The position numbers were made by a program, and so were the translations under genes. From the NCBI RefSeq assembly GCF_016746095.1, contig NZ_JAERTY010000008.1, positions 186,001 to 250,000 of the forward strand: a DNA stretch of 64,000 bases, read 5' to 3'. The DNA is from Sphingobacterium faecale (GTDB taxonomy: Bacteria > Bacteroidota > Bacteroidia > Sphingobacteriales > Sphingobacteriaceae). Under the pieces are notes generated by a model, which did no database searches, was not told the origin of the DNA, and saw nothing but the letters and a program-made list of their open reading frames with translations. Below are positions 59,721 through 64,000 of the stretch, one piece after another. Position 1 is the stretch's first letter, and each line of letters starts with the position of its first letter.

Positions 59721-62636
59721 GTGAAGGGTAAGGTGCAAGATCAAAATGGAGTTGCTTTATCAGGTGCTACTATTCGGATTATTCTGAGTAGTAATGAAAG
59801 ATCAAAGACTGTTATATCTGACAAAGGCGGCGATTTTGTAATAGAAAATGTACCTCAAAATGCCAAGATTGAAGTCTACTATTTAGGTTATGGTAGCCGG
59901 ACACTTTTGGTAAAGCCTGATATGGGAGTTATTCAGCTCGAAGCTGTTACTAACGTAATAGAAGAAGCCGTTATTAATCGTGGGTATTATACAACGAGTA
60001 AAATTTTAAATACAGGAAGCGTTGGGTCTGTGGGCGCAGAAGATTTAGAAAAGCAACCGGTTACCAATGTTATGCAGGGGCTTCAAGGCCGAGTTGCTGG
60101 TGTAAATGTTGTTCAATCAAATGGTTATGCCGGAAGCGGAGTAAATATACAGATACGAGGTCAAAATAGCATTGACGCGGGTAATAGCCCGCTCTATATC
60201 ATTGACGGCGTCCCCATTAGTGATGTTCCAGTTGACCGTCAAAGTAGTGGGGGATATATCAATATCCCGAATGGAGGTAACAGTCCATTAAATACCCTAA
60301 ATCCAGCAGATATTGAAAACATAGAAATTCTGAAGGATGCCGATGCAACTGCAATATATGGTTCCCGTGGAGCAAACGGGGTAATCTTGATTACTACAAA
60401 AAAGGGTATTATAGGAAAAAGTACTTTAGACCTTAATATAAATCAGGGATTTGCACAGGTTACCCGTTATCCAAAGATGCTCGCGCTTAAAGATTATTTA
60501 GATCTTCGAAGAGAGGCATTTGCTAATGATGGAATCACACCCGATGCAGCAAATGCACCTGACCTTACGGTTTGGAGCCAAACGGAAGGACGTGATTGGC
60601 CTAAAGAGTTGATAGGTAATACCAGTTCTATATCTGACTTTGCACTTGCACTTAGTGGCGGGGATCAAAGAAATAGATATCTTGTTCGCGGAACGTATCG
60701 ACGTGAAGGATCCGTTTTTCCGATAGACAAGTTTTCCTATAAGCGAGGTGGTGTCCACTTTAATTATACACATAATTCGTCGAATGATAGATTTACCTTA
60801 GGTTTAACGGGGATGTATAATAAAGATAATAATTTACTGCCTCATTTATATACACCTCCATTCAATTTCTTATATCTTCCTCCTAACCTGCCAATCTATA
60901 ATGAAGACGGAAAGTATTTTTACTCCAATGAATTTACTAATCCATTTGCAGGAATGAACGCAGAACACAACGCAAAATCAGCTACGCTACAAAGTAATCT
61001 TTCTTTGAAATATAAGATCGGTCAAGGTATTGATTTTTTAATTAATTCGGGGTATACACGTATGGATATCAGTCAAGTAGCGACTTTTCCTCTTTCAGCT
61101 TCGAACCCTGCCTACGCGTATAATTTTGCCATGTACTCCATTGACCAGACACAAAGTTTTATCACAGAACCACAGTTGCAATATGGGAAAGAAATTGGAT
61201 CTGGCAGTCTAAACGTATTATTAGGAGGTACATATCAGCAATCCGATTTTCAAAAGCCATTTCAGATGATCGGAAACAACTATCCGAACGATTCTCAATT
61301 GAAAAATATAAATGCTGCGGGTGAAGTATCCTCACTGACCAGTGCGTCATCTAAGTACAAATACATTTCTGTCTTTGGAAGAGCCAGCTATGATTGGAAA
61401 AAGCGTTACGTAGTAAATGCTACGCTAAGACGAGATGGAAGTTCAAGATTCGGTCCTGAAAATCGATTTGGAACTTTTGGTGCTCTCGGATTAGCTTGGG
61501 TATTATCTAATGAAGAGTTTCTGCAAGAATCTAGTTGGCTTAGTTTAGGAAAGATTAGAGCAAGTTATGGTACAAACGGTAATGACCAGACGTCAGATAA
61601 TATCTACAAAGATGCTTACAGCTCGAATAATTATACTTACGGAGGACTGCCAGGATATATCCCTTCACGAATTTACAATCCATATTTCAACTGGGAAAAG
61701 ACAAGGAAATTAGAATTTGCAGCAGATTTAGGGTTTTTTAAAGATCGAATTGGACTTACTATCAATTGGTTCGAAAGTCGATCCTCTAATATGATTACAG
61801 ATATTCCTTTGACACCTCAGGTTGGATTTTCTTATTACATGGGCAATCTGGATGCCTTGGTTCGAAATAATGGATGGGAATTTGATCTAAACACAAAAAA
61901 TGTGACAGGAGAAAAGTTTTCATGGCAATCTAATTTTAATTTAACGATTCTGCAAAATAAACTCCTTGCAATGGATGGATTGGAAAGCTCAATTTATCGT
62001 AATCAATTTGCTATAGGAAAGCCATTGAGTGCAATTCCCCTGTATCAGTTTACAGGATTTAACGATGGTATCGCGCAATTTGTTGATCAAGATAACAATG
62101 GAAGTATAGCTGAAGGTTTGGCAGTCAATGGCAGTGGTGATCAAGTGATCTTGGGTCAATCATCACCGTATTTATATGGAGGATTCTCCAATACATTTAG
62201 CTACGCTAATCTGCACTTGGATATTTTCTTCCATTTTATGAAGCAAGATGGGTATGATTTTAGATACTACCAGTTAGACTACAATTATGACGGAAGATCA
62301 ATGCCAGGCTTTTTTAATAATCAACCTGCTTTTGTTGGTACTCCTGAAATACCTGTAACTCAAATGTCTGGAACAGAGATTGATAGGGGGTATCAAAATT
62401 ATACACGATCTGATGCTATGTTGGTAAATGCATCATTTATTCGGCTTAAAAACGTTCAATTGGCATACGATTTTCAACAAAATTGGTTACAAAAAGCTGG
62501 AATTAGCAAATGTAGGGTTTTTACCAATGCACAAAATCTTTTCACGATCACTAAATACAAAGGGTTTGATCCAGAGACATTTAATCAAATGCCTCCAATG
62601 CGCGTGATTAACTTTGGTGTACAATTATCCTTTTAA
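59721..62636 (+). CDS. SusC/RagA-family TonB-linked receptor, main part (right system; interrupted gene)
   Basis: A 971-codon continuation of the 59337 frame, in the same phase. The first usable start is GTG 59721, which would make a protein with no signal peptide and no STN domain. It contains the CTD (VKGKVQDQNGVALSGATIRI), plug (GRVAGVNVVQSNGYAGSGVNIQIRGQNSI, ILKDADATAIYGSRGANGVILITTKK) and a complete barrel ending MRVINFGVQLSF. With the upstream part the full gene would be 59337-62636 (1099 residues), normal for SusC. As read it is probably inactive unless the TAG is suppressed or is a sequence error. SusD follows after 13 bases. Confidence 0.85.
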   Translation: MKGKVQDQNGVALSGATIRIILSSNERSKTVISDKGGDFVIENVPQNAKIEVYYLGYGSRTLLVKPDMGVIQLEAVTNVIEEAVINRGYYTTSKILNTGSVGSVGAEDLEKQPVTNVMQGLQGRVAGVNVVQSNGYAGSGVNIQIRGQNSIDAGNSPLYIIDGVPISDVPVDRQSSGGYINIPNGGNSPLNTLNPADIENIEILKDADATAIYGSRGANGVILITTKKGIIGKSTLDLNINQGFAQVTRYPKMLALKDYLDLRREAFANDGITPDAANAPDLTVWSQTEGRDWPKELIGNTSSISDFALALSGGDQRNRYLVRGTYRREGSVFPIDKFSYKRGGVHFNYTHNSSNDRFTLGLTGMYNKDNNLLPHLYTPPFNFLYLPPNLPIYNEDGKYFYSNEFTNPFAGMNAEHNAKSATLQSNLSLKYKIGQGIDFLINSGYTRMDISQVATFPLSASNPAYAYNFAMYSIDQTQSFITEPQLQYGKEIGSGSLNVLLGGTYQQSDFQKPFQMIGNNYPNDSQLKNINAAGEVSSLTSASSKYKYISVFGRASYDWKKRYVVNATLRRDGSSRFGPENRFGTFGALGLAWVLSNEEFLQESSWLSLGKIRASYGTNGNDQTSDNIYKDAYSSNNYTYGGLPGYIPSRIYNPYFNWEKTRKLEFAADLGFFKDRIGLTINWFESRSSNMITDIPLTPQVGFSYYMGNLDALVRNNGWEFDLNTKNVTGEKFSWQSNFNLTILQNKLLAMDGLESSIYRNQFAIGKPLSAIPLYQFTGFNDGIAQFVDQDNNGSIAEGLAVNGSGDQVILGQSSPYLYGGFSNTFSYANLHLDIFFHFMKQDGYDFRYYQLDYNYDGRSMPGFFNNQPAFVGTPEIPVTQMSGTEIDRGYQNYTRSDAMLVNASFIRLKNVQLAYDFQQNWLQKAGISKCRVFTNAQNLFTITKYKGFDPETFNQMPPMRVINFGVQLSF

Positions 62637-62649
62637 AAAATATAAGACG

Positions 62650-64000
62650 ATGAAGAATAAGTATCTTTTCAAATATGTAAAATTACAGACTATACTTTGG
62701 TCTTTCTTTACAATATCTTTTTTTAGTTGTTCAAAATGGTTAGAAGTTCCTGCGCCTTCTAACCAAATGGATGCATCAGAGGTCTTCCAAGATTCTTCTA
62801 CTGCCAATGCAGCTGTTATGGGGATTTATAGTTATATGCATAACTATAATTACACAGAAGCAAGTGCCTTTAGAAATGTAGTTACTAATATAGGGGGACG
62901 TCTATCTGATGAGTTTAGATTATATCAAAGTGCATCGATGGATGAATTTGGCATAAATGTAATTTATCCAGAGAATCAGACTGTACTTAATTTATGGTCC
63001 GATCTGTATCAGGCTATATATTTTAATAATAGCTTGTTACAAAGAATAGAAGATTCGCAAAATATCTCTACAAAATTCAAAAATCAACTCATTGGTGAAG
63101 CACTATTTCTTCGGTCTTTCTGCTATTTTTATTTGTTAAATTATTTTGGAGACGTACCTCTGGTAAAGTCGATTGATGTCGCTGTTAACGAAAGGCTTCC
63201 CAGATCTGGGAAGGAAGAGGTTTATGCTCAAATTACAAAGGATCTCTTAGAAGCAAGGCAATTAATGTCTGACGACTATGCTTATGTAGATTCACGTAGA
63301 GGGAGGGCTACCACTTGGGCTGTAACGGCTTTATTGTCTCGTGTTTATCTATTTACCGGACGATATGATGCTGCTATAGAAGAAGCATCTAAAGTTATTA
63401 ATAGAACAGATCTATTTGAGTTGTCCGCAATTAATAGTGTTTTTTTGGATAATAGTAGGGAAGCTATTTGGCGTTTTAATTCTAATAACGGACGAACATA
63501 CATTCAAGATGTTTTCGCGCCAAATCAACAGACAAACAATCCTAGGGTTGTCTTTACAGACAGTTTCTTGCAATCTTTTGAGCAGGGAGATGATCGTGCT
63601 ATGGAATGGTTAGGGAAGATTACCGCAGTAGATGGTAAGGAATATTACTATCCATCAAAATACAAATATACAACTGAGAGTAATGTCAACGGGAATGAAG
63701 CAGATTTGGTTTTGAGACTTGGGGAGCAATATCTTATTCGTGCGGAAGCTAGAGCCAGAATGGAGGTGCCTGATATTATGGGATCAATAGCCGATTTGAA
63801 AGAAGTTCGTAGAAGAGCAGGACTCGATACGGAATTTGACGGTATTAATCAATCAGACCTTTTGGGACGTATTGCAAAAGAGAGACGTACTGAACTTTTT
63901 GCTGAGTATTCGCATAGGTGGTTTGATCTGATACGGACAAAGCTAGCAGATGAAGTTTTGAGTGCTGAAAAGCCACTTACTTGGAAGGCATATGCGGTGA
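62650..64000 (+). CDS. SusD/RagB-family lipoprotein (right system; 3' end outside window)
   Basis: A frame from ATG 62650 is open to the last base of the window (450 codons seen). It is a lipoprotein (FFSC, C27; CSKWLEVPAPSNQMDASEVFQDS) with SusD landmarks: AVMGIYSYM, IGEALFLRSFCYFYLLNYFGDVPLV, VYAQITKDLLEARQLM, AVTALLSRVYLFTGRYDAAIEEASKVI, RLGEQYLIRAEARARM and IAKERRTELFAEYSHRWFDLIR. It is the substrate-binding partner of the preceding SusC and appears intact. Only the last few dozen residues are missing. A SusD kept intact beside a SusC with a nonsense codon suggests the SusC defect is recent or not real. Confidence 0.93.
   Translation, partial: MKNKYLFKYVKLQTILWSFFTISFFSCSKWLEVPAPSNQMDASEVFQDSSTANAAVMGIYSYMHNYNYTEASAFRNVVTNIGGRLSDEFRLYQSASMDEFGINVIYPENQTVLNLWSDLYQAIYFNNSLLQRIEDSQNISTKFKNQLIGEALFLRSFCYFYLLNYFGDVPLVKSIDVAVNERLPRSGKEEVYAQITKDLLEARQLMSDDYAYVDSRRGRATTWAVTALLSRVYLFTGRYDAAIEEASKVINRTDLFELSAINSVFLDNSREAIWRFNSNNGRTYIQDVFAPNQQTNNPRVVFTDSFLQSFEQGDDRAMEWLGKITAVDGKEYYYPSKYKYTTESNVNGNEADLVLRLGEQYLIRAEARARMEVPDIMGSIADLKEVRRRAGLDTEFDGINQSDLLGRIAKERRTELFAEYSHRWFDLIRTKLADEVLSAEKPLTWKAYAV

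Noticed and set aside
1..64000. CRISPR arrays or insertion sequences
   Set aside because: No regularly spaced direct repeats, cas genes, transposase motifs or terminal inverted repeats with target duplications were seen while reading either strand.

Overview
The window looks like chromosomal DNA of a Bacteroidota, most likely a Sphingobacteriaceae (Sphingobacterium-like) species. Reasons seen in the sequence: two SusC/SusD outer-membrane uptake systems with FecI-type sigma and FecR-type anti-sigma genes, a Rho factor with a long low-complexity insert, an LptD of the Bacteroidota type, many Sec/lipoprotein signals ending in S-C or G-C, few Shine-Dalgarno sites, and several TAnnTTTG-like -7 boxes. 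No search was run, so genus level is inference.

Bases 1-31,010 read as ordinary core chromosome: a 5'-truncated lptD, cinA, a 2-oxoacid dehydrogenase E2, cardiolipin synthase, a large secreted plug-domain protein, an EamA permease, a BrkB-like membrane protein and an acyl-CoA synthetase, an M61 peptidase, two GlcNAc-kinase paralogues, glutathione peroxidase, thymidine kinase, ybaB, a metallo-beta-lactamase-fold hydrolase, an FHS-type sugar permease beside one of the kinases, rho, pssA, a large secreted protein with an HExxH motif, and mgtE. Many of these units end in clear hairpins.

At 31,115 there is a tRNA-Asn(GTT). It is followed by a terminator and a tyrosine recombinase pointing away from it, the usual left edge of an integrated element. 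From there to the right end the content is accessory. First come a small membrane protein, a decayed GNAT gene and an AraC regulator. Next are two mirror-image SCO plus small-cysteine-protein pairs sharing one divergent promoter region. Then comes a tight operon (about 36,969-44,301): a YtkA/FixH-like lipoprotein, three MbnP-like lipoproteins alternating with two MbnH/MauG-like dihaem proteins, an outer-membrane barrel with a CDVCGCG N-terminus, and a monohaem cytochrome c lipoprotein. I read this as a cell-surface copper-protein maturation or electron-transfer module, by analogy with the MbnP-MbnH pair of methanotrophs. It is the most interesting system in the window.

From 44,379 to the end lie two back-to-back ECF sigma/FecR/SusC/SusD systems diverging from 57,138-57,334. 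The left one carries a DUF4843-type lipoprotein, a PKD-like lipoprotein, two thioredoxin-fold proteins and a secreted amidohydrolase. The right one has a SusC broken by a single in-frame TAG after the STN domain, and a SusD that runs off the window. No right-hand attachment site was seen, so the element's extent is unknown.
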